Shown here piece after piece: positions 50,844 through 58,874 of a DNA stretch of 64,000 nt. Made by a program: the position numbers and the translations under genes. Numbering within the stretch: position 1 is the stretch's first letter; each line of letters opens with the position of its first letter. Under the pieces are notes generated by a model that saw only the letters and a program-made list of their open reading frames with translations, was not told the DNA's origin and did not search any database. Location: NCBI GenBank assembly GCA_034432595.1, contig DAOUBT010000022.1, positions 15,887 through 79,886 of the forward strand. The letters are read 5' to 3'. The stretch is from DAOTZR01 sp034432595. Lineage in GTDB: Bacteria; Chloroflexota; Anaerolineae; B4-G1; SLSP01.

Positions 50844-52328
50844 TTACGGCACATCCTCCGCAGTGATGGTGTGGACTTTAATCATGTTGGTCACGCCGTG
50901 CACTTCCAACGGGATGCCGGCGGTGAGGACCACGAGATCGTCCTGATGGGCGTAACCACGTTGCGTGGCCGCCCGCACCATGGTCTGGATCATGTGGTCG
51001 GTATCGCGGAAGGCACCCACCACCACCGGAATCACGCCCCAGACAAGGTTGAGACGGCGCGCCGTGCTCTCAAAGGGCGTGATGCCGAGCAAAGGCGTGC
51101 ACGGACGATGGCGCGCGACCATGCGCGCCGTGCGCCCGGATTCCGTCGAGCAGAGGATGGCGGCAGCCTGCAAATCGGCGGCGATTTCCACCGTGGCGCG
51201 GCTGATGGCGCGGGATACGTCTTCGGTCACGGCGGCGCTGCGCTGCGGCGTGGTCATCGCCAACAAGTGATTGTAAGGGAAGTAGGCCGAGCTTTCCACC
51301 GCTTCGGCGATGGTGGCCATCATGCGCACCGCTTCGACGGGATAGCGCCCCACCGAAGTTTCGCCGGAGAGCATGATGGCGTCACTGCCATCAAGCAGGG
51401 CGTTGGCCACGTCGGAGGCCTCGGCGCGGGTGGGACGGGGATTCTCAATCATGGATTGCAGCATCTGCGTGGCGGTGATGACCGGCTTACCCAGGTGGTT
51501 GCACAGGCGGATAATGTCTTTTTGCGCCAGGGGAACGCGCTGCGGTGCGGTTTCGACCCCCAGATCGCCGCGCGCCACCATCACCGCGTCCGCGGCGCGC
51601 ACGATCGCTTCCAGGTCCTGCAAGGCCTCCGGCTTTTCGATTTTGGCGATGATGGCTGGCAAACGGTTGGGATCCTCCCCCACGCGGCGCTCCAGAGAGG
51701 CGTCCGCCACGTCAAGCAGATAGGCGCGCAGTTCGTGGACATCTTCCGCGCGACGCACAAAGGAGAGCGCGAGGTAATCCAGGCCCAATTCGACGGCTAA
51801 GCGCGCATCCTCGCGGTCTTTTTCGGTGAGCGCGGAGAGTTTGAGCGGGGTACCGGGCAGGTTGACCCCCTTGTTGGACGTGAGCACGCCCCCTACCACG
51901 ACGCGACAACGCGCACGCGGCGGAACCACCTCCACCACCTCAAGCTCAAGCGCGCCATCATCCAACAAAATGTGGTGGCCGGGGCGCAGGTCCTCGACAA
52001 TGTCCGGATGCGGGAAAGGGATTTCCTCAGCCGTGGTTGAAGGGGCGGCAGAGAGAACAACCTCCGCGCCGGGAACCAGGGTGACGCCTTCCGCGGGGAG
52101 CTTGCCCACGCGGATTTTGGGGCCTTGCAGATCCCCCATCAACGCGACGTAGCGTCCGGCGCGCGCTGCGGCAGCGCGCACGGTCGCTGCCCAGGCGCGC
52201 TTTTGTTCCGCCGAGCCGTGAGAAAAGTTGAGCCGTGCCACCGTCATGCCGGCTTCAATCATGGCGACAAGGGTTTCTTCATCGGCACAAGCCGGGCCTA
52301 ACGTGCAGACAATTTTGGTCAGAGCCAT
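50844..52328 (-). CDS. pyk: Pyruvate kinase
   Basis: The 494-residue enzyme starts TKIVCTLGPA and contains ARLNFSHG, a KGVNLPG box, AIIAKIEKPEAL (active-site Lys/Glu), MVARGDLGVE and ITATQMLQSMIENPRPTRAEASDVANA. These are the full pyruvate-kinase signature in order, with a C-terminal regulatory domain. It converts phosphoenolpyruvate and ADP into pyruvate and ATP in the cytoplasm. The ATG at 52328 follows GAGGAGG. It is a single gene, transcribed away from the gene at 52536. It complements pfkA at 38.1 kb. Confidence 0.95.
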   Translation of the reverse strand: MALTKIVCTLGPACADEETLVAMIEAGMTVARLNFSHGSAEQKRAWAATVRAAAARAGRYVALMGDLQGPKIRVGKLPAEGVTLVPGAEVVLSAAPSTTAEEIPFPHPDIVEDLRPGHHILLDDGALELEVVEVVPPRARCRVVVGGVLTSNKGVNLPGTPLKLSALTEKDREDARLAVELGLDYLALSFVRRAEDVHELRAYLLDVADASLERRVGEDPNRLPAIIAKIEKPEALQDLEAIVRAADAVMVARGDLGVETAPQRVPLAQKDIIRLCNHLGKPVITATQMLQSMIENPRPTRAEASDVANALLDGSDAIMLSGETSVGRYPVEAVRMMATIAEAVESSAYFPYNHLLAMTTPQRSAAVTEDVSRAISRATVEIAADLQAAAILCSTESGRTARMVARHRPCTPLLGITPFESTARRLNLVWGVIPVVVGAFRDTDHMIQTMVRAATQRGYAHQDDLVVLTAGIPLEVHGVTNMIKVHTITAEDVP

Positions 52329-52478
52329 GGCAATCCTCCTCATCATATCAATGTGCCCATTTCCACAATCTTACACCGAAACGCAAAAATTTCGTAGCTG
52401 GCCAATCGAGCGCGCCGTCAGGAGCAGGCGAAAGCCATATCTGCGCCTGCCCTGAGGAGATAATCTTGCCAGGGCTTT

Positions 52479-52506
52479 TTGCATCCCACGCACATTGTGC
52501 TATACT
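52479..52506 (+). promoter_or_regulatory. Promoter of the 148-residue protein gene
   Basis: TTGCAT (52479-52484), a 16-base spacer and TATACT (52501-52506) lie 30 bases upstream of the ATG at 52536. Confidence 0.6.
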
Positions 52507-52535
52507 CCCCATAGTTCAGTTACGCGGAGTAGCCC

Positions 52536-52982
52536 ATGACGACCAAACGCGCCATTCGATTCATGAATCCGGCTCAGACGCGGCAGCTCACAGCTTTAGC
52601 CGAGCGCGCCAGTCTGAGCTTGAGTCGTTTTGCTGGCACACGGGTTGATTATAATGCGGTGGGAATTCAAATGCTCGATGAGTGGATTGATCGGCACATC
52701 CGGCAGTTCCCGCGTCCCTCTCAGGAAATTGTGACCATTTGGGCGGCCTTCCTGGGGGAAGTGTTCCGTCGCCGTTTCAAGGGGGAATGGGCGCTGGACA
52801 CCTCCTCCCCCACGCCCAAGCTTGGTGTGCTCTGCCCGCGCGAGGATGAAGGGGTGATTTTCGTGGATGTGATGGATCAGATCCAACGCCGCATCACGCA
52901 GGGCATGAATCAGTCCCTTTCTTACTACTACACGGTGAAAGGGATGGAAATCAAAGGCTGGGACGGCACCCCCGTCGAGTAA
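52536..52982 (+). CDS. Conserved hypothetical protein (DUF3806-like)
   Basis: The 148-residue soluble protein contains LDEWIDRHIRQFPRPSQEIVTIWAAFLGEVFRRRFKGEWAL, a helical pattern resembling DUF3806-type proteins. It ends with FVDVMDQIQRRITQGMNQSLSYYYTVK. No catalytic motif or signal peptide is evident. It precedes the disrupted RibD-like gene by 9 bp, and the two were probably one operon. Function unknown; the family similarity is by eye and weak. Confidence 0.65.
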   Translation: MTTKRAIRFMNPAQTRQLTALAERASLSLSRFAGTRVDYNAVGIQMLDEWIDRHIRQFPRPSQEIVTIWAAFLGEVFRRRFKGEWALDTSSPTPKLGVLCPREDEGVIFVDVMDQIQRRITQGMNQSLSYYYTVKGMEIKGWDGTPVE

Positions 52983-52991
52983 GGCCATCCC

Positions 52992-53660
52992 ATGCGGCCC
53001 AAAGTCATTCTTTTCAACGCCATCAGCGTGGATGGGCGCACCACGGGCTTCAATGTGGATATGGAAACTTTCTACGGGCTGGCCCAGCGCTGGAGCGAAG
53101 AGGCCTCGCTGGTAGGATGCGATACCTTCCTGGAAGCGCCCGAAGGTATGCCCGAAGATGACGCTTCGCCCCTCCCCCCGGCCAACCCTGAGGCCGATGA
53201 CCCCCGTCCTGTCCTTGTCGTGCCGGATAGCCGTGGACGCTTGAAGAGCTGGCACTATCTGCGAAACCTGCCGTTATGGAAAGACTTCATCGCCCTGTGC
53301 ACAGCCCGCACCCCTCAGGAGCATCTCCACTACCTTGAGCGCAAAGGGGTTCACATCATTATGGCAGGGGAGGATAAGGTTGACTTCCGGTAGGCGCTCT
53401 CCGTTCTGGCTTCCCGGTACGGCATCCACACCGTGCGTGTGGATAGCGGCGGCGTCCTCAACGGCGTGTTGCTGCGGGCTGGCCTGGTGGATGAGGTCCA
53501 TCTGCTGATTCACCCCTTGCTGTTGGGCGGCGCGTCCGCCAAGACCTTCTTCCAGGACCCGCGCCCTGACTCTGCTGACGCTATCACCTTGCACTTGCTG
53601 GGGGTCGAAACCCAACCTGACGGCCTACTGCTCCTGAGTTACGCCGTCAGGCAATCATGA
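52992..53660 (+). pseudogene. RibD C-terminal/dihydrofolate-reductase-like gene with in-frame stop
   Basis: A single frame runs from 52992 to 53660 except for one TAG at 53391-53393. Before the stop it encodes ILFNAISVDGRTTG and the substrate loop region. After it come VRVDSGGVLNGVLLRAGLVDEVHLLIHPLLLGG and the terminal strand. Together these form a complete RibD_C/DHFR-like NADPH-dependent reductase of 222 residues. A C-to-T change in a CAG codon would explain the stop. The 133-residue product lacks half the fold and is unlikely to work. Sequencing error or readthrough are alternatives. Confidence 0.8.
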
Positions 53661-53673
53661 ATGAAGTCTCGGC

Positions 53674-53825
53674 GGGGTGGGCGAAGGCAACGCCCTGGGT
53701 GGGCGAAGGCAATGCCTTGGGTGGGCGAAGGCAATGCCTTGAATGGGCGAAGGCAATGCCTTGTAAGGCGAAGGCAATGCCCTGGGTGGGCGAAGGCAAT
53801 GCGGCGAAGGCAATGCCTTCGCCCT
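53674..53825. repeat. Tandem repeat of the GGGCGAAGGCAATGCC family
   Basis: Seven copies of a roughly 23-base unit lie between the RibD-like gene and the end of lonC; the last ends with the complementary TTCGCCC. The same core forms the palindrome at 18356-18386. Reading frames through it are not genes. Confidence 0.85.
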
Positions 53826-53830
53826 ACATT

Positions 53831-56290
53831 TTATTGGCGGACCTTGCGCTTGCCCGGTGTCCTATACGCCGAAGGCCGGCGCCGCCTCTTTTCCGGCTCC
53901 TCCGCCCCGTCGTGACGCAGCGTGCGCGCAAATAAGCGTAAGCGCTCCAGCACCAGCGCGTGGATGCTCTCCGGCGGGAAGCGACCTTCCGCATCCGCCA
54001 CGCCCGCCGGACGCCCCAAGACCAGCTCAAGCATCTCGTCCACGGTGCTCGCGGCGTACACGTGGAATTGCTCCGCGCGTACCGCTTCTACCACGTCGGG
54101 ATGCAACATCAGCTCATGGCGGTTCGCAGCCGGGATTATCACGCCCTGCGTGCCGGTGAGGCCGCGCAGGCGACACGTCTCGAAGAAGCCTTCGATTTTC
54201 TCATTGATGCCACCTACCGGCAGGACGTAACCGTGCTGATCAAAGGAGCCGGTGATGGCGATGTCCTGCCGCGCGGGCAAAGCAGCAAGGGCCGAAATCA
54301 ACGCCACCAGTTCCGCGCAGGCGGCACTATCGCCTTCCACCATGCCATAGACCTGCTCAAAACTCAGGCTCGCCTCCATCGAAAGCCGCTGGCGGACGCC
54401 GTAATGCCCGTTGATGTAGGAGATGAGCGTCATCACCCCCTTGCCGTGGATGGGACCGCCCAGGTGCACTTCGCGTTGCACATCCGTCACCGCGCCGCGC
54501 CCTGGATAGACCCGCGCCGTGATCCGGCTGGGCATCCCATACGCATAATCCCCATCCTCATAGATGGTAAGTCCGTTCACCTGCCCCACTACCGCGCCTT
54601 CAGTTTCCACCCGGTACAGCCCTTCCAGAATGTCCTGCCGATGCAGGCTTTCATCCTGATTGACGCGGTAGATGCGCTGTCGCAGCGCCTCATCTACGGT
54701 TTCCGCCGTCACCTGCGCTAAGTCTCGTTTCCTGGCCCAGTAATCCGCTTCCCGCAACAGGTCAGCCACCGCGCCAAAGCGCGTGGAAAGGCGCTGCTGA
54801 TGGGCGCAGAGCCGCGCCCCATACTCGATGACGCGCGCCACCGCGTCCCGGCGGAAGGGCAGGAGCTGTTCGCTCGCGCAGCGGGCGCGCACAAAACACG
54901 CATACAGGCCCTCGTTCTCCTCGGTGCGCGCCATGTGCGTGCCAAAATCCGCGCGCACTTTGAAGAGTTCCGCAAAATCCGGATCGAGGTCCACCAGCGC
55001 GTAATAGGTCTCCGGCAGGCCGATGAGAATGACTTTGACGCGCAGGGGGATGGGTTCGGGCGTGATGATGCGCAGCGGCGTTTGTCCCTCTTCGGGACGC
55101 TCGATGCGCAGGAATTGCAGGGCGAGGGCGCGCTTGAGGCCGTTCCATGCCGTGGGCGTCTCCAGCACATCCTCGGCGCGCAACACCAGAAAACCGCCAT
55201 TGGCGCGATGCAAGGCCCCGGCACGGATGAGGGTGTAATCCGTGACGGTCGAACCGTAACGCACATCGAACTCTAAGCGCCCCAACAGGTTGTCGTGGGT
55301 GGGGTTATCCTCAAACACGATGGGGGCACCTTGCAAACGACTGTTATCCACCAGCAGATTGACGCGGTAGCGCAGCGAGGGAGCGACCTCCAGCAGCGAC
55401 GCGCCCTCGTTCCGTTCGTCCTCTTCTGCCTCCTCCCCATCGCGGAAATTAGCGACGTTGGCAATGATGTCCTGTCGCACTTCCTCCAGGTATTCCGTTA
55501 CCTCCGGATAGGCGGCATAGGTTGCACGCAGTTCCTCAAGCAGGGGGCGAATGGTGTAGTCCGCCACTTCACGATCGAGGTTTTCGATGGCGTCGTACAC
55601 TTCGCGCTCGTGTTCACGCAGACGACGCAGGGCGTTATCGAGCAGTTCCTCCAGATGGTCGGAAATCGCCGTGAGGCGCTCGCGCTCCGCGGCGGGAAGC
55701 TGACTGAAGCTCTGCGAGTCCATGACCATGCCGTTCTGCACCGGCGCGATGTAGAGACCCGCCGGCGACCGGACCAACGTAAAGCCGGCTTCCTCGCAGG
55801 CATGTTCGACGGTGGCGAATTCTTGCTGTTGCACCTGACGCAACTGCTGCTCCAGACGCTCGCGTGCCTCGGCGTAGGAGTCGGTATCGAAAGCGCGGGG
55901 AATGCGCTCAATCAACTCGACATTGAAGCGTTCCATGTCCTCGCGGAAACGACGCCCCATCCCCGCGGGCAGGCGAATGGCGCGCGGACAGCGCGGGTCC
56001 ACAAAATTGTTGACGTACACCCAATCATCCGGCACGGGCAACTGCCGGGCGTAAGCCTCCAGCACCTGCCGCAGGATGGTCGTGCGTCCCGTGCCCTCCT
56101 CACCCACCATGAAAATGTTGTAGCCTGAACCCTGAATCTCCAGGCCGAAGCGCAAAGCCTGCACCGCGCGGTCTTGCCCAATGGTGACATCTTCGCAGGT
56201 AAGATCGGCAGTGGTTTCAAAAGGGAGGCGCGCCGGATCCTTCGCGCGGCGCAGATCAACGGCGGTGAGTCGAAGCGGATGGTCTGCCAT
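53831..56290 (-). CDS. LonC-type protease with degenerate ATP site
   Basis: The 819-residue protein has an AAA-like N-terminal part with a Walker A-like loop GEEGTGRT at residues 63-70, where the Lys is Arg. A long coiled-coil insert (about 130-290), a second AAA segment and the Lon protease domain follow. The catalytic dyad is Ser655 in EGDSAACAEL and Lys698 in GGINEKIEG, 43 residues apart as in other Lon enzymes. This matches the AAA_32/LonC group, of which the Meiothermus member degrades unfolded proteins without ATP. GGAG precedes the ATG. It lies downstream of dnaN behind a terminator. Confidence 0.9.
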   Translation of the reverse strand: MADHPLRLTAVDLRRAKDPARLPFETTADLTCEDVTIGQDRAVQALRFGLEIQGSGYNIFMVGEEGTGRTTILRQVLEAYARQLPVPDDWVYVNNFVDPRCPRAIRLPAGMGRRFREDMERFNVELIERIPRAFDTDSYAEARERLEQQLRQVQQQEFATVEHACEEAGFTLVRSPAGLYIAPVQNGMVMDSQSFSQLPAAERERLTAISDHLEELLDNALRRLREHEREVYDAIENLDREVADYTIRPLLEELRATYAAYPEVTEYLEEVRQDIIANVANFRDGEEAEEDERNEGASLLEVAPSLRYRVNLLVDNSRLQGAPIVFEDNPTHDNLLGRLEFDVRYGSTVTDYTLIRAGALHRANGGFLVLRAEDVLETPTAWNGLKRALALQFLRIERPEEGQTPLRIITPEPIPLRVKVILIGLPETYYALVDLDPDFAELFKVRADFGTHMARTEENEGLYACFVRARCASEQLLPFRRDAVARVIEYGARLCAHQQRLSTRFGAVADLLREADYWARKRDLAQVTAETVDEALRQRIYRVNQDESLHRQDILEGLYRVETEGAVVGQVNGLTIYEDGDYAYGMPSRITARVYPGRGAVTDVQREVHLGGPIHGKGVMTLISYINGHYGVRQRLSMEASLSFEQVYGMVEGDSAACAELVALISALAALPARQDIAITGSFDQHGYVLPVGGINEKIEGFFETCRLRGLTGTQGVIIPAANRHELMLHPDVVEAVRAEQFHVYAASTVDEMLELVLGRPAGVADAEGRFPPESIHALVLERLRLFARTLRHDGAEEPEKRRRRPSAYRTPGKRKVRQ

Positions 56291-56337
56291 AGCTCAAGGC
56301 TCCTTATCAGCAAAAATGGGAGACGGATTAAGCGACA

Positions 56338-56372
56338 AACGCCGACCAGCCGCGTGCGCGGTGGTCGGCGTT
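56338..56372 (-). terminator. Terminator of dnaN
   Basis: Arms AACGCCGACCA and TGGTCGGCGTT with an inner GCCGC/GCGG stem are followed on the minus strand by TGTCGCTT. The hairpin lies between dnaN and lonC. Confidence 0.65.
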
Positions 56373-56385
56373 GCGGTAGCGTGGC

Positions 56386-57501
56386 TTAGCGCCCCAGGTA
56401 CATGGGCATGACGACGTAGAGGTACCCCGTCTCGCCCAGGGGTTTGATGACGCCCGGCGCTTTTTGCGACGTGAGTTCAAGCATCACCTGCGGCTCGTCC
56501 AGGGCGGAAAGCACGTCGGTGAGGTATTTCACGTTGAAGGTGATGTCTATGGGAGCGCCGTCGAGCACGGCGTCGAGACGGGTAAGGCCCTCGCCGGTCT
56601 CCGTGGCGCTTGAGGTGACGATCATCTCCCCCGGTGCAAGGGTCAGACGCACCATGTTGGCCGCGTCACGGGCGAAGATGGCCGCGCGCTTGCAGGCCTG
56701 CAGCCATTCCTCACGGGAAACGACCACGCGCGTGTTGGAGGTGGTGGGAATGATGCGCCGGTAATCGGGGAAGGTGCCGTCAATGAGCTGCGCATTGAGC
56801 ACCGTCGCACTCAGGCGGAAGATGACCTGATTGTGGTGGCGGGTCATGCCAATGGTGACCGCTTCATCCGTGCCGCTGAGGATGCGCATCAGTTCGGCGA
56901 GGGCGCGCGCGGGAATGATCACGCTGAATGGGTGGTTGATGGGGGCCAGCAAGGGCACGCGCTCCACCGCGATGCGGAAGCCGTCCCCAGCCACCAGGGT
57001 GACGCGCTCGCCCTCGAATTCAGCCAGCACGCCCATCAGCACGGGATGGGTCTCATCGGTCGCCGCGGCAAAAATGACGCGGTTCAGGCCACGTCGCAAC
57101 TGCGAGGCCGCGACGCTCACGCCGTCGAAATCTTCCAGCTCCGGGATGCCGGGGAAGTCCTCGGCAGACATGCCGCGGAATTGCGCGCTCACGCCGCTGC
57201 TCTGCAGGCTCAGGGTGAGCGAGGCAGGGTCGAGTGAGAGGTTGACCTGATCGGGAGCGAGTGAGTTGATCAGGTCAATGAAGTTGCGCGCCGGCACCGC
57301 GACCGCGCCCTCGGTTTCGATGCGCGCCCCCACCCAGTGGGTAATGCTCAGTTCCAGATTCGTCGCGGCCAGCTTCAATTGCCCGCGATCGGTAGCCAAC
57401 AGAATCGTGCCCAGAATCGGCATGGCTGTGCGCGAAGGCACAGCGCGTCCGACCAGGCTCAAGCCCTTAGCGAGGTTGTCTTGCAAGCAAGAAAGCTTCA
57501 T
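56386..57501 (-). CDS. dnaN: DNA polymerase III beta subunit (sliding clamp)
   Basis: The 371-residue product has the three-domain clamp structure. It starts MKLSCLQDNLAKGLSLVGRAVPSRTAMPILGTILL and ends GYLYVVMPMYLGR, matching the canonical C-terminal MPM(R/Y)L. The clamp encircles DNA and tethers polymerase III; the holB product would help load it. The start follows GAGGAGG. The usual dnaA and recF neighbours are absent, so this is not the standard origin region. A good promoter with a palindrome lies upstream. Confidence 0.95.
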   Translation of the reverse strand: MKLSCLQDNLAKGLSLVGRAVPSRTAMPILGTILLATDRGQLKLAATNLELSITHWVGARIETEGAVAVPARNFIDLINSLAPDQVNLSLDPASLTLSLQSSGVSAQFRGMSAEDFPGIPELEDFDGVSVAASQLRRGLNRVIFAAATDETHPVLMGVLAEFEGERVTLVAGDGFRIAVERVPLLAPINHPFSVIIPARALAELMRILSGTDEAVTIGMTRHHNQVIFRLSATVLNAQLIDGTFPDYRRIIPTTSNTRVVVSREEWLQACKRAAIFARDAANMVRLTLAPGEMIVTSSATETGEGLTRLDAVLDGAPIDITFNVKYLTDVLSALDEPQVMLELTSQKAPGVIKPLGETGYLYVVMPMYLGR

Positions 57502-57516
57502 GGTGCGGCCTCCTCA

Positions 57517-57563
57517 ACATACTGTGTATGTCTTAAGTATAGGCGAAGTCAGAAAGTCGTCAA
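57517..57563 (-). promoter_or_regulatory. dnaN promoter with operator-like palindrome
   Basis: On the minus strand TTGACG (57563-57558), 16 bases and TATACT (57541-57536) form the promoter. Just after the likely start lies a perfect palindrome ACATAC-TGT-GTATGT (57517-57531), a possible repressor site. It does not match LexA or DnaA-box consensus sequences. Confidence 0.6.
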
Positions 57564-57617
57564 ATCGCCTTTTCCAGCTCTGTTGTAAAGCTTCCCGTCA
57601 GGCGGATCGCCATCCGT

Positions 57618-58874
57618 TCAGCGCGAGCCGCCCCACCACGTGGGAGCGGAAGCTGAAGGGATGGTACGCAGCAGGGTGCGCTGCGCCATGTCGTAAACCC
57701 ATACCTCCGGCTGCGGCGCGGGGTCGCCCATGGGCAGGCGCGCCAGGGCGAGATAAGCGCCATCAGGGGACCAGGCCGGGCGCACAAAAGCCGCCGCCGG
57801 ATCGCCAGGCAACGCTACCGGCGCGCCCCCCTCAAGCGGATAGAGCCAGGGCTGCACGCCTAAGGTCTCCGAGCCGCCCAGATCGGTGTGCGCGCCCGCC
57901 CCTGCCCCGTGCTCCAACAGGGCAAAACGGCGCTCGGTCACCAGCAGCCAGCGCCCATCCGGACTCCAGGCCAGGGCTTCACGCTGCACAAACACATCCG
58001 GCGGTTGATCAAGGCCGCGCGCAGCGAAGGGGTCCAATGTCACCAGAACGACATCGCCGGAGGCCAGGAGCAAGGCGAGGCGCGTCCCATCGGGCGCCCA
58101 GGCGGGCCGTCCGCGCACGGCGTAGTCCAGCGTGGTGGTGACGGTGTGAGCAACATCCAGCAGGGCGAGGCGCGTCTGTTGCGGAACGGCGAGCGTTGCG
58201 CCCACGGGCGACCAGGCCGGTTCGCCGACGGTCTCGATGCCGGTATCCCGTGCCCCGTCTGCGCGTGTCCACAGCCAGAGGTGACCCGTCTCGCTTTCGC
58301 CCTCGACCCAGGCTAACACGGCGCCATCCGCCGACCAGCTTAAAGCGCGGCAGGAGGTAGCACAGGTGCGAAGGTGGGCAAGGCGGCGTCCATCCCATAG
58401 CCCCAAGGCCCCCGCGGAAAGGACGGCCAGCTCCCGCCCCACGGCGTAGCCTTCCACACCGGTGTAGAGCGCGTCCGCAGTTTCGGCGGTGGCATCGGCA
58501 TAACGGAGCAACGTCCATGACGTATCGTCGCCACGCTGAACGAGGTACAGGCCGCCCGGCAACGTCCGCGTGGCCGGGGTACAGGCCACCAGCAGCATCA
58601 GGATCAAAAGAAGCGCCAGCACGGTTCGGGGGCGATGAGAGGGCCTGTAAGCGCCAGGGGCCGGGAGGACGCGAAAAGACCCGGCAGGCAGGTCGCCACG
58701 GCAACAGGCTTCCGCGCTGTCATCGGCGTGCACGCGAAAGGAAGTGTCGGGCAGGTCGCCGTGGCGGCAGGATCCAAAGCCGCGCCCAAAACGACGAAAC
58801 GGCGCGTGCCACAGATGGTAAGCAGGCGCGTTGACCCAACGAACGGCGGCGCGGCCCGTCCCCCGGCCCTTCAT
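57618..58874 (-). CDS. Membrane-anchored or lipo-protein with TolB-like propeller
   Basis: The 418-residue product contains a hydrophobic segment with a lipobox-like MLLVACTP near residue 95. A propeller of repeats such as ALSWSADGAVLAWVEG, EPAWSPVGATLAV, PAWAPDGTRLALLL and PAWSPDGAYLALARLP follows, as in TolB/WD40-type proteins. The ATG at 58874 overlaps the preceding stop as ATGA, so it is well supported. However, a 90-residue stretch before the lipobox is abnormal for a lipoprotein. That stretch contains two copies of a 38-base DNA repeat. It may be a repeat-derived extension that turned a lipoprotein into a type II membrane protein. Confidence 0.72.
   Translation of the reverse strand: MKGRGTGRAAVRWVNAPAYHLWHAPFRRFGRGFGSCRHGDLPDTSFRVHADDSAEACCRGDLPAGSFRVLPAPGAYRPSHRPRTVLALLLILMLLVACTPATRTLPGGLYLVQRGDDTSWTLLRYADATAETADALYTGVEGYAVGRELAVLSAGALGLWDGRRLAHLRTCATSCRALSWSADGAVLAWVEGESETGHLWLWTRADGARDTGIETVGEPAWSPVGATLAVPQQTRLALLDVAHTVTTTLDYAVRGRPAWAPDGTRLALLLASGDVVLVTLDPFAARGLDQPPDVFVQREALAWSPDGRWLLVTERRFALLEHGAGAGAHTDLGGSETLGVQPWLYPLEGGAPVALPGDPAAAFVRPAWSPDGAYLALARLPMGDPAPQPEVWVYDMAQRTLLRTIPSASAPTWWGGSR
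58671..58771. repeat. Two copies of a 38-base repeat inside the coding region
   Basis: Copies at 58671-58708 and 58734-58771 share GCGAAA and GGCAGGTCGCC. In protein they give RHGDLPDTSFRV and RGDLPAGSFRV. They sit between the start codon and the signal-like segment of the propeller protein. Confidence 0.7.

Noticed and set aside
53657..53935. Short open frames over the GGGCGAAGGCAATGCC repeats
   Set aside because: They consist of repeated WAKAMPWVGEGNA-like translations of the DNA repeat.
56386..57563. Chromosomal replication origin near dnaN
   Set aside because: No dnaA, recF or gyrB neighbour and no cluster of DnaA boxes; the flanks are lonC and a propeller protein.
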